Below are positions 23,257 through 32,559 of a DNA stretch of 33,047 nt, piece after piece (position 1 is the stretch's first letter; each line of letters starts with the position of its first letter). This DNA is from UBA4615 sp046046245 (GTDB taxonomy: Bacteria > Pseudomonadota > Gammaproteobacteria > Burkholderiales > Burkholderiaceae_E). Under the pieces are notes generated by a model. The model was not told the DNA's origin and made no database searches. It worked only from the letters and a program-made list of their open reading frames with translations. The stretch is taken from the NCBI GenBank assembly GCA_046046245.1, contig JBJOKE010000068.1, positions 1 through 33,047 on the forward strand, written 5' to 3'. Position numbers and translations under genes: made by a program.

Positions 23257-25950
23257 ATGAGCCATGACGACACGGCCGAGCGCTGGCTGCGAGCTGCCCT
23301 CGCATTGCAGCCCGACGCGACACCCTTTCCCTGGCAGAGGCGACTGCTGTCCCGACTGGTCGAGGGGCGCATCCCTCGGGCACTCGATCTGCCGACGGGG
23401 CTCGGCAAGACCTCGGTGATCGCGCTCTGGCTGGTCGCACGCGCGCTGCGCGCACCGGTCCCCACACGCCTCGTCTATGTCGTCGACCGGCGTGCGGTCG
23501 TGGACCAGGCCACGGACGTCGCGGAGTCGCTTCGACGGATCGTCGAGGACACGCCGGACCTCGGCTCGGCACTGAAGCTCGACCGCCCGCTGCCGATCTC
23601 GACGCTGCGCGGCCAACATGTCGACAACCAGGCCTGGCTGGCCGATCCCTCGACCCCGGCGATCGTGATCGGCACCCTCGACATGATCGGATCGCGTCTG
23701 CTGTTCGGCGGCTATGGCGTATCGAGGAAGATGCGCCCCTTCCACGCCGGCCTGCTCGGCGCGGACGCCCTGCTGGTGCTGGACGAGGCACACCTCGCGC
23801 CCGCCTTCGAGCGACTGGTGTCGCGGATCGCGTCGGGTGTCGATGCGGCCGGTCGACCGCTGCGCGCCGGACCCGACCCGGCGACTGCCATCGTCGTCCC
23901 GCCCCTGCGCGTGATGACACTTTCCGCGACGGGGCGCGATTCAGACCCGGGTGGCACGTTCTCGCTCGACGACGAGGACCGCGCCCACCCGATCGTCCGG
24001 ATGAGGCTCGATGCGCCGAAGCGCATCCGGCTGTTCGAACCTGTCGATGCGAAGGCGCTGCCCGAGACGCTGGCCGGGCAGGCCTGGGACCAGTGCGCTC
24101 AGGGTCGCAAGCCCGTTCGCACCATCGTCTTCGTGAGCCGCCGCGACCATGCGCAGAAACTGTCGGGAATCCTCAGAAAGCTGATGGGCAAGCAGGACGC
24201 AGAACGTGTCCAGCTGTTCGTCGGGGGACGACGCGTACACGAACGCGGGGTAGCGGCACGTCGTCTGGCGGAGCTGGGTTTCATCGCGGGCGCTATCCAC
24301 CCTGCCACGCGCCCCGCCTTCCTGGTCGCGACCTCCGCTGCCGAAGTGGGCGTGGACCTCGACGCCGACCATGCCGTCTTCGACCTTGTCGCATGGGAAC
24401 GCATGGTTCAACGACTCGGACGAGTGAATCGTCGCGGAGCGGGCGATGCCACCGTCGCGGTCGTCCCCTCGTCCGGCGAGGACGACGAGGTGGCCCGGGC
24501 GCGCAGCGATGCCGTCTTGGCAGTCCTGAACGCCCTGCCACTCACCCGCGACGGCGCTCGGGATGGAAGTCCGGCAGCGCTCGCGCGGCTGAAGCTCGAC
24601 GCCGCCGCGCGACCCGCCATCGAGCAGGCCTCCACGCCCGCTCCGCTGCACCCGCCCCTCACTCGCGCCGTGGTGGATGCCTGGGCAATGACCTCCCTCG
24701 AGCAGCACACGGGCCGGCCCGAGGTCGCCCCGTGGATACGTGGCTGGCCCGACTCGCCCGAGCCCCCGCAGGTCTGCGTGATCTGGCGGACGCACCTGCC
24801 GATCGATCGGGACGGCCGACCGTTCTCCGGAGCCCGGATGGAGAGCTTCCTGGACGCCGGCGGCCCGCACCTGTCGGAGCGACTCGAGATCGATGTGCAT
24901 CTGGTCCTTGCGTGGCTCCTCGCGCGTTCGGAACGGCTTCGCAAGCACGACCGATCGGACGCGGAGAGTGCATCGCCGGTGCCCGCGTTGACTGCCGACG
25001 ACGTCGTCGCCCTGATCATCGACGACGCGGACGGACGCACGACGGCGCTCACAGGCAGCGGAATCGTCGCGATGAAGAAGATCGACCTCGAACGCCGGCT
25101 GGCGGGGTCTACGCTCTGGGTCGACGCTCGCCTGGGGGGCTTGAGCGTCGACGGACTGCTGGATGCGGACTGTGACGCTGCGGCCGTCGACGTGACCGAA
25201 CTGGGCGGGGGCGACGACGCGCGCGTCGTGCCGTTCAGAGTGCTTCGCGTCGATGGGTCCGACGCGCCCGAGCCACCGGACGACTGGCGTAACGAGGCGA
25301 GCATTCCAGTGGCGCGAAACGACGAAGGCGTGACCGCCTGGCTGGTCATCGAGAGCCTCGTCGCACGACAGGCCGGCTCCGAGGAAGGCCGGTCCGGAGC
25401 ACGCCGATCGCAGCGGCTCGACGAGCACCAGGAATGGACCGAAGCGGCGGCGCGCCGGCTCGCCGCGGCCCTGTCGCTCGACGAGCCTCATGCCGGCATG
25501 CTCGCGACCGCGGCGCGCCTTCACGACGAGGGAAAGCGGAGCGAGCGGTGGCAACTCGCGTTCCACGCGCCGGATGACGGCGGTCCACCCTTTGCGAAGA
25601 CGATCGGTCGGCCCGACGTCGCATTGCTCGACGGCTATCGGCACGAGTTCGGTTCGCTGCCCCATGCGGAGGCGGACGCCGCGGTCCGCGCGATGCCGCC
25701 GGATCTGCGTGACCTGTGCCTTCACCTGATCGCGTCCCATCATGGCGGCGCGAGGCCGGTGATCTCCACGAGTGGCGCGACCGAGCCCCCATCGCACGCC
25801 GCGTTGCGTGCCCGCGAAGTGGCCTTCCGATATGCGCGGCTCGATGCCCGCTGGGGTCCATGGGGGCTGGCCTGGTGGGAGACGCTGCTGCGTGCCGCAG
25901 ACCAGCAGGCCTCGCGCCGGAACGACCAGGAGGGCGCACGCCGTGGCTGA
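23257..25950 (+). CDS. cas3: Type I-G CRISPR helicase-nuclease Cas3 (C-terminal HD)
   Basis: 897-residue Cas3 that unwinds and degrades target DNA once recruited by Cascade. The SF2 helicase is N-terminal: Walker A DLPTGLGKTSV (K51), DEAH at 176-179 and the QRLGRVNRRG motif VI at about 385-394. The HD nuclease is at the C-terminus, with H756-D757 (RLHDEGKR), H828-H829 (ASHHGG) and D882 (LRAADQQ). This order, helicase then HD, is the hallmark of type I-G (former I-U) Cas3 and opposite to most type I systems. About 300 residues of poorly conserved sequence separate the two parts. All metal ligands appear intact, so the enzyme should be active. First gene of the operon; it overlaps the next by 8 bp. 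Confidence 0.93.
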   Translation: MSHDDTAERWLRAALALQPDATPFPWQRRLLSRLVEGRIPRALDLPTGLGKTSVIALWLVARALRAPVPTRLVYVVDRRAVVDQATDVAESLRRIVEDTPDLGSALKLDRPLPISTLRGQHVDNQAWLADPSTPAIVIGTLDMIGSRLLFGGYGVSRKMRPFHAGLLGADALLVLDEAHLAPAFERLVSRIASGVDAAGRPLRAGPDPATAIVVPPLRVMTLSATGRDSDPGGTFSLDDEDRAHPIVRMRLDAPKRIRLFEPVDAKALPETLAGQAWDQCAQGRKPVRTIVFVSRRDHAQKLSGILRKLMGKQDAERVQLFVGGRRVHERGVAARRLAELGFIAGAIHPATRPAFLVATSAAEVGVDLDADHAVFDLVAWERMVQRLGRVNRRGAGDATVAVVPSSGEDDEVARARSDAVLAVLNALPLTRDGARDGSPAALARLKLDAAARPAIEQASTPAPLHPPLTRAVVDAWAMTSLEQHTGRPEVAPWIRGWPDSPEPPQVCVIWRTHLPIDRDGRPFSGARMESFLDAGGPHLSERLEIDVHLVLAWLLARSERLRKHDRSDAESASPVPALTADDVVALIIDDADGRTTALTGSGIVAMKKIDLERRLAGSTLWVDARLGGLSVDGLLDADCDAAAVDVTELGGGDDARVVPFRVLRVDGSDAPEPPDDWRNEASIPVARNDEGVTAWLVIESLVARQAGSEEGRSGARRSQRLDEHQEWTEAAARRLAAALSLDEPHAGMLATAARLHDEGKRSERWQLAFHAPDDGGPPFAKTIGRPDVALLDGYRHEFGSLPHAEADAAVRAMPPDLRDLCLHLIASHHGGARPVISTSGATEPPSHAALRAREVAFRYARLDARWGPWGLAWWETLLRAADQQASRRNDQEGARRG

Positions 25951-26839
25951 AGCCTGCATCCCCGTCGACCCGCTCAACCCCGGGCAGGTGTTCGCGTGCA
26001 TCGGGCTCGCCGAGGCGGCCGATGTGCTGCTCGGCCATGCGGAGGCGGTGTTCGACTGGACCGATTCGGCCGCGACGGTCTTCAGACTCCGCACAGGCGG
26101 CGACGAGTCGCCGGTGCTCCGCGTACTTCGGTTCTTGGATTCGGCTGAAGCGCGAGCGGTTGCGCCCACAGGCAGCCCGAACGCAGGCGGATGGAACGCG
26201 AGCTGGGGGCCCGCCCCGGACGGCGCCGATCGCGACGGCGGTTACCCGTTTCCAGACCCACCCAGCCCGGCGACCCTCGTCTGCCGCCTGAGCGACGGGA
26301 GCGCGGCGCTGACGCTCGACCACTGGGGCGACGCGACCGACCGCGACAACGTGAAGTTCTGGGCAGGCGCCGGCGGCTATCCGGGAGCCGGCCTCGCTCG
26401 CGACGCCCTCGAAGCGATCCGCGGTACCGCGGCCAACGCGGCAGCGGATCCGTTCGCCCTGGGCGCGCCGCAGAGCAGCAGCTTCAGGCTCGATTGGCGC
26501 CGCGACTACATCCCGATCCACGCCGGCTTCTCGCTGAACGCGCACGGGAACATCGAGACCGTCGGCTTCCCCCTCGTCGAGCTGCTCGGTGCGCTGGGAC
26601 TGAGCCACGCGCGACCGCACCGGCCCGACCGACGCGACAAGCTCGCCTACGCGTACGCGATCTGTGGTCGTGCCCGGCACGACGACACCTGGTGGCTGCC
26701 CTTGCCCTTGCTGCGTGCGGCACTCGGCGGGGCGGCACTGCCGTTCCCCACGCGGCGTTTCCGGATGCTTCTCGATTGGCCCGGCAAGGAAGGCCAGGCC
26801 CGCTCCATCACCACCGTCACTGAGGAGAACCTCGCATGA
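25943..26839 (+). CDS. csb3: Type I-G Cascade subunit Cas8g/Csb3 ('Cas3-extension' family)
   Basis: About 298 residues beginning CIPVDPLNPGQVFACIGLAE, the start typical of the small large-subunit-like protein encoded right after cas3 in the Csb3 variant of type I-G loci. It is variously labelled Csb3, Cas8g or Cas3-extension family. Other blocks are HWGDATDRDNVKFWAGAGGYPG and SFRLDWRRDYIPIHAGFSLNAHG. By analogy to Cas8 it should help in PAM reading and Cas3 recruitment (inference). GTG at 25943 is chosen because AGGAGG lies nine bases upstream; it overlaps the cas3 stop by 8 bp. Its own stop overlaps the csb1 ATG (ATGA). The alternative large subunit Csx17 is absent. The exact family name is less certain than the type. 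Confidence 0.8.
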   Translation: MAEACIPVDPLNPGQVFACIGLAEAADVLLGHAEAVFDWTDSAATVFRLRTGGDESPVLRVLRFLDSAEARAVAPTGSPNAGGWNASWGPAPDGADRDGGYPFPDPPSPATLVCRLSDGSAALTLDHWGDATDRDNVKFWAGAGGYPGAGLARDALEAIRGTAANAAADPFALGAPQSSSFRLDWRRDYIPIHAGFSLNAHGNIETVGFPLVELLGALGLSHARPHRPDRRDKLAYAYAICGRARHDDTWWLPLPLLRAALGGAALPFPTRRFRMLLDWPGKEGQARSITTVTEENLA

Positions 26840-27927
26840 GCACGCTCAATCCAGACACCGTCGACAGCTGGCTCGACCCGAAAGGCCCGGTGGCGCTGGT
26901 GCTGAAGCAGCATCTCGAACCGGTCGAAGGCGAGGGCGCGGTCTTCTTCCCGCCGACGTACGCCGACCTGAAGGAGAACTACAACATCGACACGTTGTCC
27001 GACGGCACGAAGGTCGTCACCGTCGACAGCGTGGGATCGCAGGCCAATCGGATGGAGCCCGTGTTCGGCTTCGACCCGGAACTCGCCGGTCTGGTACCGA
27101 GGGTCGACATCGAGATCGACGGTGGAAAGACGGTCTCGATCCTGCAGGCGGGGCACCGGCTCGGTGATGCGATCGTGCGCTCGTCGGGGCTGAAGGACGA
27201 CGCGCAGGACGCCTTCGTCACCTTCCTTCGCGACGGGGATGCGACGAAGCTCGCCAAGCTCGGGCCAACGTCCCTCGTGTTCGGCGCCTGGGACTCCCGC
27301 GACACGCAGGCAAAGCTGCCCCGTCTGCTGCAGTCCGTCATCCGCGCATGGGATATCGACCGCCTCACCCGCTCGGCACAGTACGTTCCTGCCGCGGACT
27401 ACAGCGCGCTCGATGTCTTCTCGGAGGAAGACAAGGAGAAGTCGGAAGGCAACGCGAAGAGTCCGCTGGCCCAGCGCGGCTTCGTCGCCGTTCCGGCCAC
27501 CGACGCCCACGGCGGGGTCGTCGCCCGCGGGCCGATCATCCGCGACGTCACGATCAACCTCATCGCCCTCCGCCGCCTGACGGCCCCGGCGAATGCGGAC
27601 GCGCTGCGGCGCTACATCCTCGGCCTCGCGCTGGTGGCCGCAACCGAACCGCTCGATGGATTTCTTCGCCAGGGCTGCCTGCTGGTGCCGAAGCTGCCGG
27701 CGAACAGCTGGGAACAGGTTGCCCGGACGGGCGAACGAACCCTCGTGACCCTCGACAGCGCGACGGCACGCACGCTCGCACGTCGCTGGGCCGACGCGTT
27801 CGGCGTCGGTCCCGACAGGACGGTCAAGTTCGGCAAGGACCTGGCCAAAGCGGACTTGGGCGACAAGGAAGGCCCGAACCGGACTCGGCGACAAAAGCGG
27901 CCCGAAAGCCAAGGGCAGGGCGGGTAG
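26836..27927 (+). CDS. csb1: Type I-G Cascade backbone protein Csb1 (Cas7)
   Basis: 363-residue RAMP protein of the GSU0053/Csb1 family that polymerises along the crRNA to form the Cascade backbone. Diagnostic segments are SQANRMEP (68-75) and KLAKLGPTSLVFGAWDSRDT followed by QAKLPRLLQS (about 138-167). LAQRGFVAVPA and the mid-region VVARGPIIRDVTINLIALRRL also match the family. The C-terminus is an Arg/Lys-rich tail (RTRRQKRPES) that may contact RNA (inference). It is joined to the preceding gene by an ATGA overlap and followed after 14 bp by csb2. Length and motifs are intact. Confidence 0.93.
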   Translation: MSTLNPDTVDSWLDPKGPVALVLKQHLEPVEGEGAVFFPPTYADLKENYNIDTLSDGTKVVTVDSVGSQANRMEPVFGFDPELAGLVPRVDIEIDGGKTVSILQAGHRLGDAIVRSSGLKDDAQDAFVTFLRDGDATKLAKLGPTSLVFGAWDSRDTQAKLPRLLQSVIRAWDIDRLTRSAQYVPAADYSALDVFSEEDKEKSEGNAKSPLAQRGFVAVPATDAHGGVVARGPIIRDVTINLIALRRLTAPANADALRRYILGLALVAATEPLDGFLRQGCLLVPKLPANSWEQVARTGERTLVTLDSATARTLARRWADAFGVGPDRTVKFGKDLAKADLGDKEGPNRTRRQKRPESQGQGG

Positions 27928-27941
27928 GAAGGCGGCGAGAG

Positions 27942-30197
27942 ATGGACCTTCATCACCTCCTGATGACCGTGTACCTGCACGGCGACGGGATGGGGACCGC
28001 GCGGTTCCACGGGATCCACGAGGACGAGCCCGAGTGGCCTCCCGCACCGGCGCGGGTCTTCCAGGCGCTCGTCGCAGGCGTCGCATGCGGGAGCCGGGTG
28101 CGCGAGGACCTCGTCCCAGCCTTGCGCTGGCTCGAGCGACTGCCGCCGCCGACGATCCTCGCCCCCCGGCGTACGGCGGGACAGCGCGTGTCCCTCTACG
28201 TCCCCAACAATGACGCCGACGCGCTGCAGGACCCGACCGACGTGAGCGGCATCCGTACCGCCAAGCGCGTCGAGCCGACTCTGTTCGATGCGGCGCATCC
28301 GGTCCGGTACGCGTGGCCCTTGCCCCAAGGAGAGGTCCCGCTTCCCGAACTGGTCTCGATCGCCCATGCGCTGTACCAGCTCGGACGCGGGTCCGATATG
28401 GCCTGGGCAGAGGCGTGCGTCGTGACGGACGACGCGCTGCAGGACCTGCTGCGTCGCCACGCCGGCGTGGTGCATGCACCGGCGCCGAAGGCCTCGGAGC
28501 GGCCCGTGCTCCGGTGCCCGATCCCGGGCTCGCTCGACAGCCTCGTGTCTCGGCACGCAACACCCCGCCTGACCGCGGAAGCGGGCGGCAGGGGCAGGAA
28601 GCTGCTCTTCACGAATGCGCCGAAGGCACGGTTCGCCGCGGTCAGCTACTCGCCGCGACGGCGACTGTTCGTCTACGACATCCGCGAGCGCGGCACGCCC
28701 CGCCTCTGGGCCTGGCCGCTCCAACGGGCCGCTGCACTCATCGAGGCCCTTCGGGATTCCGCCGCCCGGCGACTGTGCGGCGCGATGCCGGCGGCTGCAC
28801 ACCTGATCGAGCGAGCGATCATCGGCCGTGACGCCACGGGGCGCGGCAACATCCCCGTCGAGCAGCGGATCCGGATCGTCCCGCTGCCCTCGATCGGATC
28901 GACGCACGTCGACCGAGCCATCCGACGGGTGCTGGTCGCGATCCCCGACGAGATGCCCTTCTCGGACGAAGACGTCGACTGGGCGTTCTCCGGCCTGGAC
29001 AGGCGGGACGCGGATACGGGCGAGGTGAGCGGGTGGGTGCTCGCGAAGGCCGAGTCGCTCGACATGCAGGCCCGCTTCTGCGAACCCTCTCGCTACTGGC
29101 AATCGGTGACCGCCGTGGCGCTGCCGCGCCTTCGCACGACTGCCAACGCTGCCGGGTCGCCCAAGTCGGGTCGTACGCGCTCCGCTCGGCTTCGCCTTGC
29201 CGAAGAGGACGCCGCCGTCGCCGCCGTCCGACAGGCGCTTCGCCATGCTGCGGTCGCGGCACAGCCCGTGTCGGTGAGGGTCCAGAGGGAACCGTTCATC
29301 GCGCGCGGCAAGCGCGCGGAAGCCTTCTGCGAAGGCACGCGATTCACATGCCAACAGATGTGGCACGTGGCGATCGCCTTCGATCGCCCTGTGAGCGGAC
29401 CCTTGACGCTGGGCGATGGGCGCTTCCTGGGCTTGGGTGTCTTCGCACCGACGGCGAACGCGACCGGCTCGGGAGCGGACCCGGGGGCCTGGACGGGCGA
29501 GCGGTCGGCAGGCATCGCGGCCCTGCGGGTGACCGGATCGGCCGGCGATTCCCAGCCATCGCCCGTTCCGATGGCCCGTGCCATTCGCCGTGCGGTCATG
29601 TCGCGCGTGGCGACGCTGCCCGGTGGCACCGATACGCGTTCGATCGATGCATTCTTCAGCGGACACGGTGCCGCACGCGATCGGCCCGACGTTCGTGCCG
29701 AGCGGCACCTCGCCTACCACTGGGACGCACCGCGCGATCGGTTCGTCATGCTCGCACCATACCTCCTGCAGCGTCGCGCCGCGTTTCCGCGGGAACGTTC
29801 GCAGCTTGCGGTCCTCGACCGTGCGCTCGAGGACCTGACCGAGCTCAGGGCGGGGCGCTGCGGGAGGTACTCGCTGCAACGGCATCCGGTCCCGGCGGGA
29901 GATCCCCTGTTGAGGCCCGCCCGAGTCTGGGAGTCCGTCACGCCGTACGTCGTGACCCGCCACCGTCGGACAGGATCGGCGGAGTCGGCGATTGCGAACG
30001 ACGTGACCGCCGAGTGCTTGCGCATCGGCCTGCCGACTCCCGAGATCATCGTGCTCCAGCACGAGTCGGGGCCGGGAAGGCCGTTGCAGGGACGCCTGCG
30101 CTTGACCTTTCCTGCCCTGATCGACGGACCTCTGGCACTCGGGCGCACCGGTCTGCTGGGTGGCGGGCTGTTCGCATCGCTGCCGCACGAACCATGA
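27942..30197 (+). CDS. csb2: Type I-G Csb2 (Cas5-Cas6 fusion), crRNA processing and Cascade subunit
   Basis: 751-residue Csb2/GSU0054-family protein. The N-terminus has the Cas5-like ARFHGIHEDEPEWPPAPARV followed by FQALVAG. A RAMP-type C-terminal block lies at 473-505 (MWHVAIAFDRPVSGPLTLGD, then GRFLGLGVFAP), with H475 and a Gly-rich loop. The protein continues another 250 residues and ends with a second block of the same shape at about 725-745 (PALIDGPLALGRTGLLGGGL). In type I-G, Csb2 combines Cas5 (5'-handle binding) and Cas6 (repeat cleavage) roles. The repeats here have a strong hairpin for it to recognise. The start at 27942 follows a GGAAGG-type ribosome site; the stop overlaps cas4-cas1 (ATGA). 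Catalytic residues for RNA cleavage cannot be fixed by eye. Confidence 0.88.
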   Translation: MDLHHLLMTVYLHGDGMGTARFHGIHEDEPEWPPAPARVFQALVAGVACGSRVREDLVPALRWLERLPPPTILAPRRTAGQRVSLYVPNNDADALQDPTDVSGIRTAKRVEPTLFDAAHPVRYAWPLPQGEVPLPELVSIAHALYQLGRGSDMAWAEACVVTDDALQDLLRRHAGVVHAPAPKASERPVLRCPIPGSLDSLVSRHATPRLTAEAGGRGRKLLFTNAPKARFAAVSYSPRRRLFVYDIRERGTPRLWAWPLQRAAALIEALRDSAARRLCGAMPAAAHLIERAIIGRDATGRGNIPVEQRIRIVPLPSIGSTHVDRAIRRVLVAIPDEMPFSDEDVDWAFSGLDRRDADTGEVSGWVLAKAESLDMQARFCEPSRYWQSVTAVALPRLRTTANAAGSPKSGRTRSARLRLAEEDAAVAAVRQALRHAAVAAQPVSVRVQREPFIARGKRAEAFCEGTRFTCQQMWHVAIAFDRPVSGPLTLGDGRFLGLGVFAPTANATGSGADPGAWTGERSAGIAALRVTGSAGDSQPSPVPMARAIRRAVMSRVATLPGGTDTRSIDAFFSGHGAARDRPDVRAERHLAYHWDAPRDRFVMLAPYLLQRRAAFPRERSQLAVLDRALEDLTELRAGRCGRYSLQRHPVPAGDPLLRPARVWESVTPYVVTRHRRTGSAESAIANDVTAECLRIGLPTPEIIVLQHESGPGRPLQGRLRLTFPALIDGPLALGRTGLLGGGLFASLPHEP

Positions 30198-32020
30198 GCG
30201 AAGAGCCCGGGGAAGGGTCAGACCAACCGGATATGGAACCGTCCGGCGACCCACGGTCACCGGGCGGCGAAGCCGCGGGCGCGCAACGGACCCTTCCGCT
30301 CGATGCGCCACCGCTGGGACGAGACGTGCCGCTGCTTCCAGCGCGGATGATCAACGAGTACGTCTACTGCCCGCGTCTCGCCTACCTTGAATGGGTCCAG
30401 GGCGAATGGGCGGACTCGGCCGACACCGTGGAAGGACGCGTCCGCCACGAGAGGGTGGACACCCCGAGCGGACGACCTCCGAAGCCCGACCCGCGTGGGA
30501 CGCATGCAGCTGCGGACCCGGACGAGGCTCCGTCCGAAAGGGTGCACGTCAGATCCCTGGAGCTCTCGTCCGAGTCGCTCGGCCTCGTCGCCCGACTCGA
30601 CCTCGCCGAGTTCGAAGGACGACGTGCCATCCCTGTCGACTACAAGCGCGGCAAGCGCCCGCACGTGGCCAGAGGCGCCTACGAACCCGAGCGGATACAG
30701 CTCTGCGCACAGGGCTTGCTGCTGGAGGAGCACGGCTACGAGTCGCCCGAGGGGGTGCTCTACTTCGTCGACTCACGTGAGCGAGTGAAGGTCGAATTCG
30801 ACGATGAGTTGCGTGAAGCGACTCGGCTCGCCGCAGCCGGGCTGCGGCTCGTCGCAATGGGCGGTCGCGTTCCGCCGCCGCTGGAAGACAGCCCGAAGTG
30901 CCCCCGCTGCTCGCTCGTCGGCATCTGCCTGCCGGACGAGATCCGCTACCTGCAGGCGCAGCAGACGCCGCCCCGGCCGATGGCAGTGAACCGTCAGCCG
31001 GCCCTGCCCCTCTATGTGCAGGCGCGCGGCGCGAAGGTCGCGCGGAGCGGCGAGACCCTCGAGGTGTCGATCGACGACGAGAAGGTCGCACGCGCAAGAT
31101 TGATCGACGTCTCGCAAGTCGTGCTGCAGGGAAACGTCTACTTGACCGCCCCTGCGCTGCACGAGCTGATGGCACGGGCCATCCCGGTCACCTGGCTGTC
31201 TCACGGCGGATGGTTTCTGGGTCACACCATCGGCCTCGGCCACAAGAACGTCGAACTGCGCACCGCGCAGTACAGGGCGAGCTTCGACGACGCGCAGTGC
31301 CTCCGCCTGGCTCGGGACATCGTCGCCTCGAAGATTCGCAACCAACGGACACTGCTCCGACGGAACTGGAAGCGCGGCGAGCCGCCCGAGTCCGTGCTCG
31401 ACGGGTTTCGTCGGGACATCGACGCTGCGGAGCGGGCTCGCGATCTCCCACAGCTGCTGGGGATCGAGGGCAATGCGGCCGCGCGCTACTTCGCGCGCTT
31501 TGCTGAGATGCTGTCCGTTCGGGTCGGCCCGTCGGACGAAGCACTGTGGCGCTTCGACTTCACCCGCCGCACCCGGCGCCCTCCGACCGACGCCGTGAAC
31601 GCGCTGCTGTCGTATGGCTACGCGCTGTTGACCCGAGCCGTGACGGTCGCGCTGACTGCAGTCGGATTCGACGCCTACCGCGGCTTCTATCATCAGCCAC
31701 GATACGGTCGGCCGGCCCTCGCCCTCGACCTGATGGAACCGTTCAGACCCTTGATCGTCGACTCCACCGTCCTGATGACGATCAACAACGGAGAGATCGG
31801 CGCCGGGGATTTCGTCCAACGGGGCGACGCGGTGACCTTGAACGAACGCGGTCGCCGCAGTTTCATCGGCGCGTTCGAACGACGCCTCGATCAGGAGACC
31901 ACCCATCCGCTGTTCGGTTACGCCGCGCAATATCGCCAGATCCTGGAGTTGCAGGCGAGGCTCCTTGGCCGCCACCTGCTGGGCGAGATCGACCGATATC
32001 CGAACCTCACCACTCGCTGA
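30194..32020 (+). CDS. cas4-cas1: CRISPR adaptation protein, Cas4-Cas1 fusion
   Basis: 608 residues. An acidic low-complexity N-terminus (1-45) is followed by a Cas4 domain (about 46-255). Its iron-sulfur cysteines are C59 (NEYVYCPRL) and C236, C239, C245 (KCPRCSLVGIC), and the RecB-type nuclease residues are H85, D136, D149 and K151 (PVDYKRG). The Cas1 integrase (about 268-608) has catalytic E425 (GIEGNAAARYFARF), H500 (GFYHQPRYGRP) and D512/E515 (LDLMEPFRP). The fusion is characteristic of type I-G: Cas4 selects and trims PAM-bearing prespacers and Cas1, with Cas2, integrates them at the leader end. All metal ligands look intact. The start is the ATG overlapping the csb2 stop; a later methionine (residue 52) would remove only the acidic tail. 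Confidence 0.94.
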   Translation: MSEEPGEGSDQPDMEPSGDPRSPGGEAAGAQRTLPLDAPPLGRDVPLLPARMINEYVYCPRLAYLEWVQGEWADSADTVEGRVRHERVDTPSGRPPKPDPRGTHAAADPDEAPSERVHVRSLELSSESLGLVARLDLAEFEGRRAIPVDYKRGKRPHVARGAYEPERIQLCAQGLLLEEHGYESPEGVLYFVDSRERVKVEFDDELREATRLAAAGLRLVAMGGRVPPPLEDSPKCPRCSLVGICLPDEIRYLQAQQTPPRPMAVNRQPALPLYVQARGAKVARSGETLEVSIDDEKVARARLIDVSQVVLQGNVYLTAPALHELMARAIPVTWLSHGGWFLGHTIGLGHKNVELRTAQYRASFDDAQCLRLARDIVASKIRNQRTLLRRNWKRGEPPESVLDGFRRDIDAAERARDLPQLLGIEGNAAARYFARFAEMLSVRVGPSDEALWRFDFTRRTRRPPTDAVNALLSYGYALLTRAVTVALTAVGFDAYRGFYHQPRYGRPALALDLMEPFRPLIVDSTVLMTINNGEIGAGDFVQRGDAVTLNERGRRSFIGAFERRLDQETTHPLFGYAAQYRQILELQARLLGRHLLGEIDRYPNLTTR

Positions 32021-32041
32021 GAGCGGACGGTACCTCCGACC

Positions 32042-32338
32042 ATGGCCGAAGAACATCTGTACATCGTCACCTACGACATCGCCGACGAACGACGCTGGAG
32101 GGCCCTCTTCAGGCTGATGCACGGCTACGGCGAATGGATGCAGCTTTCGGTGTTCCAGTGCCGGCTGAGCAGAACTCGCTACGTCGAGTTCCTGCAGAAG
32201 ATCGAGGCGACCATCGTCCGCAGCGAGGACTCGGTGATGATCGTCGACATCGGGATCGCAGACTCCGCCACGCCACGGCTGCAACATCTCGGCAAGCGGG
32301 CACCCGTTCCGATCGAGCGCAAGGCGATCGTGGTGTGA
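32042..32338 (+). CDS. cas2: CRISPR adaptation protein Cas2
   Basis: 98-residue Cas2 that dimerises and bridges two Cas1 dimers for spacer integration. The ferredoxin-like fold begins LYIVTYDIADERRWRALFRL, with conserved D12. Other segments are YGEWMQLSVFQCRLSRTRY and the strand DSVMIVDIGIA. The C-terminus RKAIVV is complete. It starts 21 bp after cas4-cas1 and is the last gene of the operon, directly before the leader and array. The usual position, spacing and length leave little doubt. Confidence 0.95.
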   Translation: MAEEHLYIVTYDIADERRWRALFRLMHGYGEWMQLSVFQCRLSRTRYVEFLQKIEATIVRSEDSVMIVDIGIADSATPRLQHLGKRAPVPIERKAIVV

Positions 32339-32559
32339 TCCGTTGGTTCAAGCGGTCGGCCGACCGCATCGCGAGCGCTCGAATAATGGGCCCAATGCCG
32401 GGAAGCGCTCGCGCGAAGATTCCTCTTTAAAAATCAGCTATTTGGGAATGGGTTTCCCCATCCGATCGATCGGCCACGTGGTGCGTTCGTCGAATGGGTT
32501 GCGAGCGCTCGCGAAGGCGACGCACAATTGGCGACCGGGGCGGTCGCGCAGGCCGCCTC
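32339..32559 (+). promoter_or_regulatory. CRISPR leader
   Basis: 221 bp between cas2 and the first repeat. It contains the most AT-rich stretch of the locus (32418-32451, with TTTAAAAAT), suitable for the array promoter, and a GGGAA-TGGGT-TTCCC hairpin at about 32444-32458. AGCGCTCG occurs three times (32374, 32404, 32504), twice within perfect palindromes: CGAGCGCTCG at 32372-32381 and GCGAGCGCTCGC at 32501-32512. These could be sites for IHF-like or Cas1-Cas2 recognition (inference). Confidence 0.7.

Noticed and set aside
23941..26169. Minus-strand open frame of about 740 codons opposite cas3
   Set aside because: No domain signature, and cas3 on the plus strand is unequivocal.
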